A stretch of DNA of 64,000 bases from Pantoea agglomerans (GCF_020149765.1 NZ_CP083809.1:2852001-2916000); one strand, 5' to 3'. Shown: positions 38,429 through 49,923, counted from the stretch's first letter. Numbers and translations: made by a program. The notes: generated by a model from the letters alone, not told the origin.

Positions 38429-39456
38429 TCAGGATCTATCCTGAGCAATTAGGCGCGCAGCTCCGTGAGGGGCTGCGCGCCTGCTATTTGTTAGCCGGAA
38501 ACGAGCCGCTGCTGCTGCAGGAGAGCGCCGACGCGATACGCGCCGCCGCCGTTGCGCAGGGGTTCGAAGAACATCTGAGTTTTACGCTCGACGCCCAGAC
38601 CGACTGGGAAAGCCTCTTTGCCAGCTGTCAGGCGCTCAGCCTGTTTGCACAGCGTCAGACAATGACGCTGCTCTTCCCGGAAAATGGCCCCAACGCCGCG
38701 ATGGCCGAACAGCTGAATAAGCTGGCGGGCCTGCTGCACGGCGATATTTTACTTATTTGCCGCCTGGCGAAGCTGACCAAAGCCCAGGAGAACAGCGCCT
38801 GGTTTAAGGCGCTCTCTGCCCATGGCGTACTGGTGCCGTGCCAGACGCCGGAGCAGGCGCAGCTGCCGCGCTGGGTGGCGACGCGCGCTAAAAGCATGAA
38901 GCTCTCGGTAGACGACGCGGCGATCCAGCTGCTCTGCTACTGCTACGAGGGCAACCTGCTGGCGCTGGCGCAGGCGCTGGAGCGTCTGTCGCTGCTCTGG
39001 CCCGACGGCAAGCTGACGCTGCCGCGCGTCGAAGAGGCGGTCAGCGATGCGGCGCACTTTACGCCGTTTCACTGGGTGGACGCCCTGCTGGCGGGCAAAA
39101 GCAAGCGCGCGCTGCATATTCTGCATCAGCTGGAAAAAGAAGAGAGCGAGCCGGTTATCCTGCTGCGCACGCTGCAGCGCGATTTAATGACGCTGCTGCA
39201 CCTGCAGCGCCATCAGGCGCAGCAGCCGCTGCGCACGTTAATGGATCAGCAGCGCATCTGGCAGAACCGCCGCGCGCTGTTTACCGAGGCGCTGCAGCGC
39301 CTGGACGGCGCGCGCCTGCAGCGCGCGATTCACCTGCTGACGCAGATTGAATTAACCCTGAAGCAGGACTACGGGCAGCGTATCTGGCCGCAGCTGGAGA
39401 CGCTCTCGCTGCTGCTCTGTCATCGCCATTTTCCTGCGAGCTTCGCCAGTGTCTGA
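38425..39456 (+). CDS. holA: HolA, DNA polymerase III delta subunit
   Basis: A 343-residue clamp-loader subunit, the E. coli length. It begins [33 protein letters not shown] and contains the clamp-opening segment [16 protein letters not shown]. It opens the beta clamp in the gamma complex. It overlaps lptE upstream and nadD downstream (8 bases). Confidence 0.97.
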   Translation: MIRIYPEQLGAQLREGLRACYLLAGNEPLLLQESADAIRAAAVAQGFEEHLSFTLDAQTDWESLFASCQALSLFAQRQTMTLLFPENGPNAAMAEQLNKLAGLLHGDILLICRLAKLTKAQENSAWFKALSAHGVLVPCQTPEQAQLPRWVATRAKSMKLSVDDAAIQLLCYCYEGNLLALAQALERLSLLWPDGKLTLPRVEEAVSDAAHFTPFHWVDALLAGKSKRALHILHQLEKEESEPVILLRTLQRDLMTLLHLQRHQAQQPLRTLMDQQRIWQNRRALFTEALQRLDGARLQRAIHLLTQIELTLKQDYGQRIWPQLETLSLLLCHRHFPASFASV

Positions 39457-40093
39457 ACTCCACGCCCTGTTCGGCGGCACCTTCGACCCTATCCACTTCG
39501 GCCATTTGCGGCCGGTAGAGGCGCTGGCGCAGCAAACCGGCCTGGCGCGCGTGCTGCTGCTGCCCAACAACGTGCCGCCGCATCGCCCGCAGCCGGAAGC
39601 GAGCGCGACGCAGCGCGTCGATATGCTGCGCTGCGCCATTCGCGACCGGCCGCTGTTCGATATCGATACCCGCGAACTGCTGCGCGAAACGCCGTCGTGG
39701 ACGGTGGCGACGCTGGAGGCGCTGCGCGCTGAACGCGGGCCGGCGCAGCCGCTGGGATTTATTATTGGCCAGGATTCGCTGCTCAACCTTTCAGGCTGGC
39801 ACCGCTGGCAGGATTTGCTGTCGCTTTGTCATCTGCTGGTGTGCAAGCGCCCGGGCTATCCGGCCCAGATGGCGACGCCGGAGATGCAGCGCTGGCTGGA
39901 CAGCCATCTGGCGAGCGAGACCTCGCAGCTGCATCAGCAGCCTGCGGGCTTTATCTGGCTGGCCGATACGCCGCTGGTGGATATCTCCGCCACGGAAATT
40001 CGTCAGCGCCGCCGCCAGGGGCTCTCCTGCGATCGGCTGCTGCCGCCGGCCGTTATCGACTATATCGACCGCGCAGGCCTCTATCTGAAATAA
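39449..40093 (+). CDS. nadD: NadD, nicotinate-nucleotide adenylyltransferase
   Basis: A 214-residue nucleotidyltransferase starting with GTG inside the end of holA. The nucleotide motif is [12 protein letters not shown], and the C-terminal [13 protein letters not shown] is the second signature. It makes nicotinate adenine dinucleotide in NAD synthesis. In E. coli cobC lies between nadD and rsfS; here the gap is 119 bases with no gene. Confidence 0.97.
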   Translation: MSELHALFGGTFDPIHFGHLRPVEALAQQTGLARVLLLPNNVPPHRPQPEASATQRVDMLRCAIRDRPLFDIDTRELLRETPSWTVATLEALRAERGPAQPLGFIIGQDSLLNLSGWHRWQDLLSLCHLLVCKRPGYPAQMATPEMQRWLDSHLASETSQLHQQPAGFIWLADTPLVDISATEIRQRRRQGLSCDRLLPPAVIDYIDRAGLYLK

Positions 40094-40212
40094 GCGCCGG
40101 TCGGACGTATATCACACAGGCAAAGGCGTGCTATACTGCGCGGCTTAATTTTTTGGCTGCCTTATCGGGGCCAGCAGCCGGCCCGCTACAATCCGTATTA
40201 AAGGGGAACCTT

Positions 40213-40530
40213 TTGCAAGGTAAAGCACTCCAAGAGTTCGTTATTGATAAGATTGATGATCTTAAAGGTCAGGATATCGTCGCGCTCAACGTTCAGGGTA
40301 AATCCAGCATCACCGACTGCATGATCATCTGTACCGGCACCTCGACGCGTCACGTCTCGTCTATCGCCGATCACGTGGTGCAGGAGTCGCGCGCCGCCGG
40401 ATTGATCCCGCTTGGCGTAGATGGCAAAAACACCGCTGACTGGGTAGTGGTCGATCTGGGCGACGTCATCGTACACGTCATGCAGGAAGAGAGCCGCCAG
40501 CTTTATGAGCTGGAAAAACTCTGGAGCTGA
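40213..40530 (+). CDS. rsfS: RsfS, ribosomal silencing factor
   Basis: A 105-residue protein, the exact E. coli length. The start is a TTG at 40213 preceded by AAGGGG; it gives [20 protein letters not shown]. It binds uL14 on the 50S subunit and blocks subunit joining in starvation. A longer open frame upstream is an artefact of nadD. rlmH follows after 3 bases. Confidence 0.96.
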   Translation: MQGKALQEFVIDKIDDLKGQDIVALNVQGKSSITDCMIICTGTSTRHVSSIADHVVQESRAAGLIPLGVDGKNTADWVVVDLGDVIVHVMQEESRQLYELEKLWS

Positions 40531-40533
40531 CGC

Positions 40534-41004
40534 GTGAAACTGCAGCTTGTAGCCGTAGGCACGAAGATGCCCGACTGGGTGCAAACCGGTTTTACTGAGT
40601 ATCTGCGTCGTTTTCCCAAAGATATGCCGCTGGAGCTGGTAGAAGTCCCTGCCGGAAAACGCGGCAAAAACGCCGATATCAAGCGTATCCTGGAAAAAGA
40701 GGGCGAAGCGATGCTGGCCGCAACCGGCAAGGGCAACCGCATCGTCACGCTTGATATTCCCGGCCAGCCGTGGGAAACGCCTCAGCTTGCTCAGCAGCTG
40801 GAGCGCTGGAAACAGGACGGCCGCGACGTCAGCCTGTTGATTGGCGGTCCGGAAGGATTATCGCCCGCCTGCAAAGCCGCCGCCGAGCAGAGCTGGTCGC
40901 TTTCCGCGTTGACGCTGCCTCATCCGCTGGTGCGCGTGCTGGTCGCTGAAAGCCTCTATCGCGCCTGGAGCATCACCGCCAATCATCCTTATCATCGTGA
41001 ATAA
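40534..41004 (+). CDS. rlmH: RlmH, 23S rRNA pseudouridine-1915 N3-methyltransferase
   Basis: A 156-residue SPOUT methyltransferase starting with GTG. The SAM-binding knot is seen in [19 protein letters not shown] and the C-terminal [27 protein letters not shown]. It methylates pseudouridine 1915 of 23S rRNA in assembled ribosomes. It is coupled to rsfS. Confidence 0.97.
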   Translation: MKLQLVAVGTKMPDWVQTGFTEYLRRFPKDMPLELVEVPAGKRGKNADIKRILEKEGEAMLAATGKGNRIVTLDIPGQPWETPQLAQQLERWKQDGRDVSLLIGGPEGLSPACKAAAEQSWSLSALTLPHPLVRVLVAESLYRAWSITANHPYHRE

Positions 41005-41038
41005 CCGGTAAGGCTAACCCCGACATTTTAAGTAGCGG

Positions 41039-42943
41039 ATGAAATTACAAAGCAACGCCTTTCGCGATTACAGTGCCGAACAGAAACTCTTTGTCCGTCG
41101 GGCGCTTATTGCGTTCTTCGGAATTCTGGTGCTCTCCAGCGTGCTGGTGGTCAATCTTTACCACCTGCAAATCCTGCGCTTTGAAGATTACAGTACCCGC
41201 TCTAACGAAAACCGCATCAAGCTGGTGCCGGTGGCGCCGAGCCGCGGCATTATCTACGACCGCAACGGCACCGCGCTGGCCCTCAACCGCACCATCTATC
41301 AGGCGGAGCTGGTGCCGGAAAAAGTCGACAACCTCAAGCAAACGCTGGAAGATCTGCGTCCGGTGCTCGATATCACCGACGAGGATCTCGACGCCTTCGA
41401 TAAAGAGCGCAAGCGCTCACGTCGCTTTACCTCTATCCCGGTCAAGGTCGGCCTCAACGATGTGCAGGTGGCGCGCTTCGCCGTTAACCAGTACCGCTTT
41501 CCCGGCGTTGAGGTAAAAGGCTATCAGCGTCGCTACTACCCGTACGGCCCGACGCTGACGCACGTGGTCGGCTACGTCTCTAAAATCAACGACCGCGACG
41601 TGGCGCGCCTCGATAAAGAGGGCAAGTGGCCAAACTACGCCGCAACGCACGATATCGGCAAGCTGGGCATTGAAAGCTATTACGAAGATGTGCTGCACGG
41701 CATTACCGGCTATGAAGAGGTCGAGGTCAATAACCGCGGCCGCGTAATCCGCCAGCTGCACGAGCAGTCGCCACAGGCGGGACGCGATATCTGGCTGACT
41801 ATCGATCTCAAGCTTCAGCAATATATCGAAACCCTGCTGGCCGGCAGTCGCGCGGCGGTGGTGGTGAGCGATCCGCGCACCGGCGAAATCCTGGCGATGG
41901 TCTCCACACCCAGTTACGATCCCAATCTTTTTGTCGACGGCATTTCGAGTAAAGATTATCGCGGCCTGCTCAACGACGAGAATCGCCCGCTCTATAACCG
42001 TGCCATTCAGGCCTCTTATCCCCCCGCCTCGACGGTGAAGCCCTACGTGGCGGTCTCTGCGCTCAGCGCCGGGGTTATCAACCGCAACACCAGCCTGTTC
42101 GATCCCGGCTGGTGGCAGCTGCCCGGCTCGGAAAAGCGCTACCGCGACTGGAAAAAATGGGGCCACGGCCGCCTCAACGTTACCAAATCGCTGGAGGAGT
42201 CGGCGGATACCTTCTTCTATCAGGTGGCGTATGACATGGGCATCGATCGCCTCTCTGAGTGGATGAACAAATTCGGCTACGGCCACCGCACCGGCATCGA
42301 TCTGCCGCAGGAGAGCGCCGGTAATATGCCGACGCGCGACTGGAAGATGAAGCGCTTTAAAAAGCCGTGGTATCAGGGCGATACCATTCCGGTGGGCATC
42401 GGCCAGGGCTACTGGACCGCGACGCCGCTGCAGATGAACAAGGCGCTGATGATCCTGATTAACGACGGCGTGGTAAAAGTGCCGCACCTGCTGCGCGCCA
42501 CCCGCGAGGGACGCACCATGGTGCCCTGGCGTCAGCCGCCGGGCGAGCCGATCGGCGACATTCACTCTGGCTACTGGGAGATCGCCAAAGACGGCATGTA
42601 TGGCGTGGCGAACCGCGCAAACGGCACGGCGCATAAAAGCTTTGCCGACGCGCCCTATAAGATCGCCGCTAAATCGGGTACCGCGCAGGTCTTCGGCCTG
42701 AAAGAGAACGAAACCTATAACGCGCATAAAATTGCCGAGCGGCTGCGCGACCATAAGCTGATGACCGCGTTTGCTCCCTATGACAAACCGCGCGTCGCCG
42801 TCACCATGATCCTGGAGAACGGCGGCGCAGGCCCGGCGGTCGGCACGGTGATGAGACAGATTCTCGACCACATTATGCTGGGCGATAACAATACGGCTCT
42901 GCCGGACGCGGTCCCTACCCCGCCCGGCTATGAAGGTGAATAA
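41039..42943 (+). CDS. mrdA: MrdA (PBP2), peptidoglycan transpeptidase of the elongasome
   Basis: A 634-residue class B penicillin-binding protein close to E. coli PBP2 (633). One N-terminal membrane helix (about residues 20-42) precedes the non-penicillin-binding domain ([16 protein letters not shown]). The transpeptidase domain has the Ser in [18 protein letters not shown] and KSGTAQVF. It works with RodA in lateral wall synthesis. mrdB starts 2 bases later. Confidence 0.98.
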   Translation: MKLQSNAFRDYSAEQKLFVRRALIAFFGILVLSSVLVVNLYHLQILRFEDYSTRSNENRIKLVPVAPSRGIIYDRNGTALALNRTIYQAELVPEKVDNLKQTLEDLRPVLDITDEDLDAFDKERKRSRRFTSIPVKVGLNDVQVARFAVNQYRFPGVEVKGYQRRYYPYGPTLTHVVGYVSKINDRDVARLDKEGKWPNYAATHDIGKLGIESYYEDVLHGITGYEEVEVNNRGRVIRQLHEQSPQAGRDIWLTIDLKLQQYIETLLAGSRAAVVVSDPRTGEILAMVSTPSYDPNLFVDGISSKDYRGLLNDENRPLYNRAIQASYPPASTVKPYVAVSALSAGVINRNTSLFDPGWWQLPGSEKRYRDWKKWGHGRLNVTKSLEESADTFFYQVAYDMGIDRLSEWMNKFGYGHRTGIDLPQESAGNMPTRDWKMKRFKKPWYQGDTIPVGIGQGYWTATPLQMNKALMILINDGVVKVPHLLRATREGRTMVPWRQPPGEPIGDIHSGYWEIAKDGMYGVANRANGTAHKSFADAPYKIAAKSGTAQVFGLKENETYNAHKIAERLRDHKLMTAFAPYDKPRVAVTMILENGGAGPAVGTVMRQILDHIMLGDNNTALPDAVPTPPGYEGE

Positions 42944-42945
42944 CG

Positions 42946-44064
42946 ATGTCGATGAACGATAGCCCGCAGAAAAGATCGATCTGGATGCGTATCCACATCG
43001 ATCCGCTGTTTATGCTGGTGATTCTGGCGCTGCTCACCTATAGCGCCATTGTGATCTGGAGCGCCAGCGGACAGGATCCGGGCATGATGGAGCGAAAAAT
43101 CGGCCAGATTGCGATGGGCCTGGTGATGATGCTGGTGCTGGCGCAGGTGCCGCCGCGCGTCTATGAGGGCTGGGCGCCCTATCTCTATATTGTTTGCGTG
43201 ATATTGCTGATCGCGGTGGACGCTTTCGGCCATATCAGTAAAGGGGCGCAGCGCTGGCTCGACCTCGGCGTGGTGCGCTTTCAGCCCTCGGAGATCGCCA
43301 AAATCGCCGTGCCGCTGATGGTGGCGCGCTTTATCAACCGCGACGTCTGTCCGCCGACCCTGAAGAATACCGGCATTGCGCTGATCCTGATCTTTATGCC
43401 GACGCTGCTGGTGGCGGCGCAGCCTGACCTCGGCACCGCAATCCTGATTGCCGCCTCGGGGCTGTTCGTGCTGTTTCTCTCTGGCATGAGCTGGAAGCTG
43501 ATCGGCGTGGCGGTGGTGCTGGTCGCGGCCTTTATTCCGGTACTCTGGTTCTTCCTGATGCACGACTATCAGCGCGATCGCGTCATGATGCTGCTCGACC
43601 CGGAAAGCGATCCCCTTGGCGCGGGCTACCACATTATTCAGTCAAAAATCGCCATCGGCTCCGGCGGCCTGCGCGGCAAAGGCTGGCTGCACGGCACCCA
43701 GTCGCAGCTGGAGTTTTTGCCGGAGCGCCATACCGACTTTATTTTCGCCGTGCTCGCCGAAGAGCTGGGCCTGGTGGGCGTGCTGATCCTGCTGGTGCTC
43801 TATCTGCTGCTGATCCTGCGCGGTCTGGTGATCGCCGCGCGCGCCCAGACCACCTTTGGCCGCGTCATGGCGGGCGGATTAATGCTGATTTTGTTCGTTT
43901 ATGTTTTCGTTAATATTGGCATGGTAAGTGGTATCTTACCGGTGGTTGGCGTCCCTCTGCCGCTGGTCAGCTATGGCGGCTCGGCGCTCATCGTGCTTAT
44001 GGCGGGATTCGGCATCGTGATGTCGATCCATACTCACAGAAAAATGTTATCTAAAAGCGTTTAA
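42946..44064 (+). CDS. mrdB: MrdB (RodA), SEDS peptidoglycan glycosyltransferase
   Basis: A 372-residue membrane protein with about ten helices, close to E. coli RodA (370). SEDS signatures include [17 protein letters not shown] and [14 protein letters not shown], plus the C-terminal [15 protein letters not shown]. It polymerises glycan strands with PBP2. It lies within mrdAB-rlpA. Confidence 0.98.
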   Translation: MSMNDSPQKRSIWMRIHIDPLFMLVILALLTYSAIVIWSASGQDPGMMERKIGQIAMGLVMMLVLAQVPPRVYEGWAPYLYIVCVILLIAVDAFGHISKGAQRWLDLGVVRFQPSEIAKIAVPLMVARFINRDVCPPTLKNTGIALILIFMPTLLVAAQPDLGTAILIAASGLFVLFLSGMSWKLIGVAVVLVAAFIPVLWFFLMHDYQRDRVMMLLDPESDPLGAGYHIIQSKIAIGSGGLRGKGWLHGTQSQLEFLPERHTDFIFAVLAEELGLVGVLILLVLYLLLILRGLVIAARAQTTFGRVMAGGLMLILFVYVFVNIGMVSGILPVVGVPLPLVSYGGSALIVLMAGFGIVMSIHTHRKMLSKSV

Positions 44065-44074
44065 GAGGCTGCAC

Positions 44075-45160
44075 ATGCGTAAGGAATGGCCTGCTGTTGC
44101 TCTGGCACTACTGGTTTTGACCGCCTGTACCACCACCGAGGAACCGCAAAACACCGCGCCGCCGCAACCGGCTTATAACGGCCCGGTGGTGGAAATACCG
44201 GGCGTCGAGCCGAAATATGAGCCCACTAATCCTGGCACCAGCCAGGATTACAGCGCGAACGGCAAGTCTTACCGTATCGTCAAAGATCCGTCGAACTTCA
44301 GTGAAGTGGGATTAGCAGCCTGGTACGGCGACGAAGCGCAGGGCAAACGCACCGCCACCGGCGAAAGCTACGATCCCGATGCGCTGAGCGCGGCGCACCC
44401 TACGCTGCCGCTGCCCAGCTACGTGCGCGTCACCAACCTCGCTAACGGTCGCCAGATCGTGGTGCGCGTCAACGATCGCGGCCCCTATACGCCGGGACGC
44501 ATTATCGACCTGTCGCGTGCGGCGGGCGATCGCCTCAATATCTCTAACAACACCCGCGTACGGGTGGACTATATCAAGGTCGCACCGGACGGCACCCTCT
44601 CTGGTCCCGGCACCATCGGCACCGTGGTGGCGAAGCAGAGCTACGCCCTGCCCGCGCGGCCCGATCTCGGCGGCAACGGCGTGATGAACGGCAGCAGCGA
44701 GCCTGCCGCCGCGCCGGTACCGGCGCAGGACATTCGCGCCGTCGACAACAGCAGCCTGCAGAGCAACGGCGAAATGGGCGCACCGGTCAGCAGCAGTGGT
44801 TTCCTCGGCGCACCTCAGCCGCTGGCCAGCGGCGTGCTGGAGGGCAGCGAGCCTGCGCCGCAGCCTGTCGCCGCACCTGTTCCTGCCGCCGAACCCGCAG
44901 CGGCGGCGCCAGCCGCCCAGCCGACGCCCACCGGCGCTTTTGTGGTGCAGGTAGGCGCCATCAATGATGCTGCGCGCGCGCAGCAGATGGCGCAGAGTCT
45001 GGGCCAGAAATATGGCGTGCCCGGCTCGGTGGAGAATGCCGGCAATAACGTCTATCGCATTCAGCTTGGCGGTTTTAAAAACCGCGCCGACGCCGCTGCG
45101 CTGCAGCAGCGCCTGAATGCCAACGGCCAGGCGTCATTTATCACCAGCGCGCGTCGTTGA
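44075..45160 (+). CDS. rlpA: RlpA, septal ring lytic transglycosylase lipoprotein
   Basis: A 361-residue lipoprotein. The lipobox is LVLTACTT. A double-psi beta-barrel domain (about residues 80-170) has GLAAWYGDEAQGKRTATGE and VRVNDRGPYTPGRIIDLS. A long Ala/Pro-rich linker (about 200-285) leads to a C-terminal SPOR domain (AFVVQVGAINDAARAQQMAQ). It cleaves denuded glycans at the septum. The linker explains its GC-rich low-complexity stretch. Confidence 0.96.
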   Translation: MRKEWPAVALALLVLTACTTTEEPQNTAPPQPAYNGPVVEIPGVEPKYEPTNPGTSQDYSANGKSYRIVKDPSNFSEVGLAAWYGDEAQGKRTATGESYDPDALSAAHPTLPLPSYVRVTNLANGRQIVVRVNDRGPYTPGRIIDLSRAAGDRLNISNNTRVRVDYIKVAPDGTLSGPGTIGTVVAKQSYALPARPDLGGNGVMNGSSEPAAAPVPAQDIRAVDNSSLQSNGEMGAPVSSSGFLGAPQPLASGVLEGSEPAPQPVAAPVPAAEPAAAAPAAQPTPTGAFVVQVGAINDAARAQQMAQSLGQKYGVPGSVENAGNNVYRIQLGGFKNRADAAALQQRLNANGQASFITSARR

Positions 45161-45213
45161 ACCCCGGCTCGCCGCGCCGGACATCTCTGCTAACAACAGA
45201 ATGACAAAGCCAG

Positions 45214-45232
45214 ATGCCTGTAAAACAGGCAT
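45214..45232 (+). terminator. Hairpin between rlpA and dacA
   Basis: ATGCCTGT-AAA-ACAGGCAT is a perfect 8-bp hairpin 54 bases after the rlpA stop. Only two T follow. A TATGAT eight bases... downstream at about 45237 could be the dacA -10 box, so the hairpin may overlap the dacA promoter. Confidence 0.5.
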
Positions 45233-45288
45233 TTGCTATGATAAGCCACTTTTTTTAACCTTAACTCACGGATGTTGTAGTCCATAAC

Positions 45289-46500
45289 ATGAACACGCTG
45301 AAACCCTCTCGTTTTCTGAAACGCCTGACAGTGGGATCACTGGTCGCTTTCTCACTCAGCCACGTAGCATTTGCTGATGACGTCAACCTCAAAACGATGA
45401 TCCCGGGCGTGCCGGATATCGATGCCGAAGCCTATGTACTGATCGACTACAACTCGGGCAAAGTACTGGCCGAGAAAAACGCCGACGCCCGTCGCGATCC
45501 TGCCAGCCTGACCAAAATGATGACCAGCTATGTTATTGGTCAGGCGGTCAAAGCGGGCAAGATCCATCAGGAAGATGTGGTTACCGTGGGCAAAGATGCC
45601 TGGGCAACCGGCAACCCGGTGTTCAAAGGCTCGTCGCTGATGTTCCTTAAGCCTGGCGATCGCGTGCCGGTCTCTCAGCTGACGCGCGGCATCGTGCTGC
45701 AATCGGGCAACGACGCCTGCGTGGCGATGGCGGACTATGTCGCTGGCAGCCAGGACGCCTTTGTCGGCCTGATGAATAACTACGTGAAGGCGCTGGGCCT
45801 GCAGAATACCCACTTCCAGACGGTACACGGACTGGATGCGGACGGCCAGTACAGCTCGGCGCGCGATATGGCGCTGATTGGCCAGGCGCTGATCCGCGAC
45901 GTGCCGGAAGAATATTCGGTTTATAAAGAGAAAGAGTTCACCTTTAACAATATTCGCCAGACCAACCGTAACGGTCTGCTGTGGGATACCAGCCTCAACG
46001 TCGACGGCATCAAAACCGGCCACACTGAATCGGCTGGCTACAATATCGTCTCTTCCGCCACCGAAGGCCAGATGCGTCTGATCTCGGCGGTGCTGGGCGG
46101 TCGTACCTTCAAAGGACGCGAAGTCGAGAGCAAAAAGCTGCTGATCTGGGGCTTCCGCTTCTTTGAAACCGTGGCACCACTCAAGGCGGGCAAAGAGTTC
46201 GCTTCTGAGCCGGTCTGGTTCGGCAACAGCGATCGCGTCCAGCTGGGCGTAGAGAAAGACGCCTACCTGACCATTCCGCGCGGCCGCATGAAAGATTTGA
46301 AAGCCAGCTATGTGCTGAACAACAGCGAACTGCACGCCCCGCTGCAGAAAAATCAGGTCGTGGGCAGCATCAACTTCCAGCTCGACGGCAAAACCGTGGA
46401 ACAGCGTCCGCTGGTGGTGCTGAACGAAGTGCAGGAAGGCGGATTCTTCAGCCGCATCATCGATTACATCAAGCTGATGTTTCACCACTGGTTCGGCTAA
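45289..46500 (+). CDS. dacA: DacA (PBP5), D-alanyl-D-alanine carboxypeptidase
   Basis: A 403-residue class C penicillin-binding protein, the E. coli length. Signal peptide ends ...SHVAFA before DDVNLK. The active site motifs are SLTKMM, SGNDAC and KTGHTES. The C-terminal amphipathic helix ([18 protein letters not shown]) anchors it to the inner membrane. It trims pentapeptides and controls cell shape. Confidence 0.98.
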   Translation: MNTLKPSRFLKRLTVGSLVAFSLSHVAFADDVNLKTMIPGVPDIDAEAYVLIDYNSGKVLAEKNADARRDPASLTKMMTSYVIGQAVKAGKIHQEDVVTVGKDAWATGNPVFKGSSLMFLKPGDRVPVSQLTRGIVLQSGNDACVAMADYVAGSQDAFVGLMNNYVKALGLQNTHFQTVHGLDADGQYSSARDMALIGQALIRDVPEEYSVYKEKEFTFNNIRQTNRNGLLWDTSLNVDGIKTGHTESAGYNIVSSATEGQMRLISAVLGGRTFKGREVESKKLLIWGFRFFETVAPLKAGKEFASEPVWFGNSDRVQLGVEKDAYLTIPRGRMKDLKASYVLNNSELHAPLQKNQVVGSINFQLDGKTVEQRPLVVLNEVQEGGFFSRIIDYIKLMFHHWFG

Positions 46501-46555
46501 GCGGCCTGGCGGTTGAAAAGTCGCCACGTCGTCGCCATAACTACGCTATGATAAT

Positions 46556-46584
46556 GCTCCCGCTTCGGCGGGAGCCTGTTTTTT
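46556..46584 (+). terminator. dacA terminator
   Basis: GCTCCCGC-TTCG-GCGGGAGC is a perfect UUCG-loop hairpin followed by CTG and six T. It ends 17 bases before ybeD. Confidence 0.92.
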
Positions 46585-46600
46585 ATGCACCGGAGTCAAT

Positions 46601-46864
46601 ATGAAAACCAAACTGAATGAACTGCTCGAATTCCCTACCCCTTTTACCTATAAAGTGATGGGTCTGGCGCAGCCGGAGCTGGTTGATCAAGTGGTTGAAG
46701 TGGTGCAGCGCCATGCGCCCGGCGACTACTCGCCCGACGTTAAGCCAAGCAGCAAAGGCAACTACCACTCGGTGTCGATCACCATTAACGCCACGCATAT
46801 CGAACAGGTGGAAACCCTGTATGAAGAGCTGGGCAATATCGATATCGTGCGCATGGTGCTGTAA
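46601..46864 (+). CDS. ybeD: YbeD, UPF0250 (DUF493) protein
   Basis: An 87-residue protein, exactly the E. coli YbeD length. It begins [21 protein letters not shown] and ends in the ferredoxin-like pattern [20 protein letters not shown]. Structurally it resembles the ACT-like regulatory domain of PheA. Position upstream of lipB suggests a link to lipoate metabolism, but function is unproven. Confidence 0.96.
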   Translation: MKTKLNELLEFPTPFTYKVMGLAQPELVDQVVEVVQRHAPGDYSPDVKPSSKGNYHSVSITINATHIEQVETLYEELGNIDIVRMVL

Positions 46865-46871
46865 GTGCCGC

Positions 46872-46915
46872 CGTCGGCGAAGGGTCTTGGTCTTGCCCTT
46901 TGCCGACGTTATACT
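46872..46915 (+). promoter_or_regulatory. Hairpin and overlapping promoter between ybeD and lipB
   Basis: CGTCGGC-g-AAGGG and CCCTT-t-GCCGACG form a long stem (46872-46908) just after ybeD. The right arm overlaps a promoter-like pair, TTGGTC at 46887-46892 and TATACT at 46910-46915 with a 17-base spacer. lipB could thus have its own promoter while ybeD transcripts end in a stem. Confidence 0.5.
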
Positions 46916-46945
46916 CAGCCTTTCCTCCTTAACCGGACCGCCGTT

Positions 46946-47605
46946 TTGTCAGCAGATACGCTTCTTATCCGCCAGCTCGGCCAGCGCGACTGGCAACCCG
47001 TCTCCGATGCCATGCATCAGCTCACCGATCGCCGTAACGGCGACAGCCGCGACGAAGTCTGGCTGGTAGAGCATCACGCCGTTTTTACCCAGGGCCAGGC
47101 CGGCAAAGCTGAGCATCTGCTGATGCCGGGCGATATTCCGGTGGTCCAGAGCGATCGCGGCGGCCAGGTGACCTATCACGGCCCAGGCCAGCAGGTCATG
47201 TACGTGCTGATTGACGTTAAGCGCCGCAAGATCGGCGTGCGCCAGCTGGTGACCGCGCTGGAAGAGACGGTTATCAGCACGCTGGCGCACTTCGGCGTCG
47301 AGGCGCGCGCCCGTCCCGATGCGCCGGGCGTCTATGTAGGCGACGAGAAGATCTGCTCGCTCGGCCTGCGCATCCGCAAAGGCTGCTCGTTTCACGGCCT
47401 GGCGCTTAACGTGGCGATGGATTTAACGCCCTTCCTGCGCATCAATCCCTGCGGCTACGCCGGGATGCGCATGACGCAGCTCAGCGCCTTTCAGCCTGGC
47501 GTCAGCCTGGCGGACGTGCAGCCGCTGCTGGTGGCGGCCTTTGCGCACCAGCTGGGCTTTACCCAGGTTGAGTGGCTGGCGGCTGAAACCGCGCCGCTGC
47601 CTTAA
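46946..47605 (+). CDS. lipB: LipB, octanoyltransferase
   Basis: A 219-residue enzyme moving octanoate from acyl carrier protein to lipoyl domains. A TTG start at 46946 gives [12 protein letters not shown], matching the E. coli N-terminal pattern; a GTG right after ybeD would add 27 unsupported residues. Motifs: [35 protein letters not shown] with the catalytic Lys, and NPCGYAGM with the catalytic Cys. Confidence 0.95.
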   Translation: MSADTLLIRQLGQRDWQPVSDAMHQLTDRRNGDSRDEVWLVEHHAVFTQGQAGKAEHLLMPGDIPVVQSDRGGQVTYHGPGQQVMYVLIDVKRRKIGVRQLVTALEETVISTLAHFGVEARARPDAPGVYVGDEKICSLGLRIRKGCSFHGLALNVAMDLTPFLRINPCGYAGMRMTQLSAFQPGVSLADVQPLLVAAFAHQLGFTQVEWLAAETAPLP

Positions 47606-47673
47606 CCGCGCATGCGAATTTACAAAATTGTAACTTTTACCGCCGCCGGACGGCTGCTTCTGCCAGGCGGAAC

Positions 47674-47682
47674 TGATATAAT
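47674..47682 (+). promoter_or_regulatory. Extended -10 promoter of lipA
   Basis: TGATATAAT fits an extended -10 (TG-N-TATAAT) about 85 bases before the lipA start. No good -35 is present at the usual distance, as is common for extended -10 promoters. Confidence 0.5.
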
Positions 47683-47774
47683 TTTTGAAATTTTATCAAA
47701 TAAAGTTGAAAGCTTTATCGCTGGCCTGACGGCGAAAGCTCTCATCACGCAATCCGACCGGAACCTGCAGACTT

Positions 47775-48740
47775 ATGAGTAAACCAATTCAGATGGAACG
47801 CGGCGTCAAATATCGCGACGCAGATAAAATGGCGCTGATCCCGGTAAAAACCGTGGTGACGGAACGTCAGGAGCTGTTACGCAAGCCCGAATGGATGAAA
47901 ATCAAGCTGCCTGCGGATTCCAGCCGAATCCAGGGCATCAAGGCGGCGATGCGCAAAAACGGCCTGCACTCGGTGTGCGAAGAGGCCTCCTGCCCTAACC
48001 TGGCCGAATGCTTTAACCACGGCACCGCGACCTTTATGATCCTCGGCGCCATCTGCACCCGCCGCTGCCCGTTCTGCGACGTGGCGCACGGCCGCCCTAA
48101 CGCGCCGGACGCCGGCGAGCCGCTGAAGCTGGCGCAGACAATCGCCGATATGGCGCTGCGCTATGTGGTTATCACCTCGGTAGACCGTGACGACCTGCGA
48201 GACGGCGGCGCGCAGCACTTCGCCGACTGCATCAGCGCGATTCGCGAAAAGAGCCCGAACATCAAAATCGAAACGCTGGTGCCCGATTTCCGCGGCCGTA
48301 TGGATCGCGCGCTGGAGATCCTCACCGCTACGCCGCCCGACGTCTTTAACCACAACCTGGAGAACGTGCCGCGCGTCTATCGCCAGGTGCGTCCGGGCGC
48401 GAACTACGACTGGTCGCTGAAGCTGCTGGAGCGCTTTAAAGAAGCGCATCCCTCAATACCGACGAAATCAGGTCTGATGGTGGGCCTGGGCGAAACCAAT
48501 GCGGAGATTATCGAAGTGATGCGCGACCTGCGCCGTCACGGCGTTACTATGCTGACGCTGGGCCAGTATCTGCAGCCGAGCCGTCACCACCTGCCGGTTC
48601 AGCGCTACGTCAGCCCGGCCGAGTTTGACGAGATGAAAGAGGAAGCGCTGGCGATGGGCTTTACCCATGCCGCATGCGGTCCCTTTGTACGATCTTCCTA
48701 CCATGCGGATATGCAGGCGAAAGGTCTGGAAGTGAAATAG
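47775..48740 (+). CDS. lipA: LipA, lipoyl synthase
   Basis: A 321-residue radical SAM enzyme, the E. coli length. The auxiliary cluster cysteines are in [12 protein letters not shown] and the radical SAM motif is [10 protein letters not shown]. The C-terminal FVRSSYHA carries the conserved RSSY. It inserts two sulfurs into octanoyl chains made by LipB. Confidence 0.98.
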   Translation: MSKPIQMERGVKYRDADKMALIPVKTVVTERQELLRKPEWMKIKLPADSSRIQGIKAAMRKNGLHSVCEEASCPNLAECFNHGTATFMILGAICTRRCPFCDVAHGRPNAPDAGEPLKLAQTIADMALRYVVITSVDRDDLRDGGAQHFADCISAIREKSPNIKIETLVPDFRGRMDRALEILTATPPDVFNHNLENVPRVYRQVRPGANYDWSLKLLERFKEAHPSIPTKSGLMVGLGETNAEIIEVMRDLRRHGVTMLTLGQYLQPSRHHLPVQRYVSPAEFDEMKEEALAMGFTHAACGPFVRSSYHADMQAKGLEVK

Positions 48741-48763
48741 ACCCGGCGCCCTGTCTCAGGCAA

Positions 48764-48797
48764 TAAAAAACCAGACGCAAAGGGTCTGGTTTTTTTA
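48764..48797. terminator. Bidirectional terminator between lipA and tatE
   Basis: AACCAGAC and GTCTGGTT pair around a 7-base loop, flanked by an A-run on the left and eight T on the right. It can end lipA (plus) and tatE (minus) transcripts. Confidence 0.9.
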
Positions 48798-48844
48798 TGT
48801 CCGTGAGAAATAAATAGTTACATCTATTCTCTGACGGTCACGAA

Positions 48845-49048
48845 TCACTCTTTATGGGTGACGCGTTCCGCCGGAACATCTTCAGCCGTTGTTTTGGTCG
48901 CGGTGGGTTCTTCGTCTTTCATGGCTTTTTTGAAGCCTTTGATTGCGGAGCCCAGATCGCCACCCAGTGAACGTAACTTGTTGGTGCCAAAAAGCAGTAC
49001 GATAAGCGCACCGATGATCAGCAGTTTGGCAATACTGATACCTTCCAT
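48845..49048 (-). CDS. tatE: TatE, twin-arginine translocase subunit
   Basis: A 67-residue TatA/E family protein, the exact E. coli TatE length, with the same tail (ending THKE). An N-terminal membrane helix ([22 protein letters not shown]) is followed by the amphipathic helix [19 protein letters not shown]. Position next to lipA identifies it as tatE rather than tatA. Confidence 0.96.
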   Translation of the reverse strand: MEGISIAKLLIIGALIVLLFGTNKLRSLGGDLGSAIKGFKKAMKDEEPTATKTTAEDVPAERVTHKE

Positions 49049-49152
49049 ACTTTACCTTTTCAACCTAAGCGAAAACGAACGCTGCTATTTACGCGCAGAT
49101 CGCCGCCAACCTCAACTAGATTCTGTAACAGAGTAAGATCGGTGACGCCGCG

Positions 49153-49923
49153 TTAAATAAAGCGGCTTAAAAACGCCTGGGTACGCGGATGCTGCGGCTG
49201 CGCGATAACCTGCTCGGGTGGCCCCTGCTCTACCACCACGCCGCCATCCATAAACACCACCCTGTCGGCCGCTTCGCGCGCAAAACCAATTTCATGGGTC
49301 ACCACAATCATGGTCAGCCCCTGATCCGCCAGGGTGCGCATGGTGGCCAGCACCTCGCCCACCAGCTCCGGGTCAAGCGCCGAGGTTGGCTCGTCGAACA
49401 GCATCAGCGTCGGCTTAATCGCCAGCGCGCGAGCGATCGCCACGCGCTGCTGCTGCCCGCCAGAAAGATGCCGTGGCCAGGCGTCTGCTTTGTCGCTGAG
49501 CCCCACCGTGGCCAGCAGCGAACGCGCATAGGCGATCGCCTCGTGACGCGGAAACTTATGCACGCCGATCGGCGCCTCGATAATGTTCTGCAGCACCGTC
49601 AGATGGGGATAAAGATTAAACTGCTGAAACACCATACCGATCTTCTGGCGCTGAAGGGCGATCTTACGCGGCGAGAGGCGATGCAGAACACCCTTTTTCA
49701 GCTCATAGCCAATCTGCTCATCTCCCACCATGATCGAGCCGCCGTTCATATCTTCCAGATGATTGATGCAGCGCAGAAAGGTCGATTTCCCCGAGCCGGA
49801 GGGCCCCAGGATCACCACCACCTCACCTGGAAATACGTCGAGATCGATCCCTTTTAATACCGGGTTATGGCCGTAACTTTTATGAACGTTACGCGCGCTG
49901 ACCAACGGCGCGACAGCACTCAT
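49153..49923 (-). CDS. Polar amino acid ABC transporter ATPase
   Basis: A 256-residue ABC ATPase of the GlnQ/HisP class. Walker [14 protein letters not shown], signature [15 protein letters not shown], Walker [16 protein letters not shown]. It has the 20-odd-residue insertion after Walker A ([17 protein letters not shown]) seen in HisP/ArgT-type and similar ATPases. It is the last gene of a five-gene operon and overlaps the permease by ATGA. Confidence 0.93.
   Translation of the reverse strand: MSAVAPLVSARNVHKSYGHNPVLKGIDLDVFPGEVVVILGPSGSGKSTFLRCINHLEDMNGGSIMVGDEQIGYELKKGVLHRLSPRKIALQRQKIGMVFQQFNLYPHLTVLQNIIEAPIGVHKFPRHEAIAYARSLLATVGLSDKADAWPRHLSGGQQQRVAIARALAIKPTLMLFDEPTSALDPELVGEVLATMRTLADQGLTMIVVTHEIGFAREAADRVVFMDGGVVVEQGPPEQVIAQPQHPRTQAFLSRFI

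Noticed and set aside
39826..40212. A long N-terminal extension of rsfS
   Set aside because: It overlaps nadD in another frame; RsfS begins at the TTG at 40213 after a ribosome site.
41417..42871. A 484-codon minus-strand open frame opposite mrdA
   Set aside because: It lies wholly within mrdA, which is certain, and reads as low-complexity shadow sequence.
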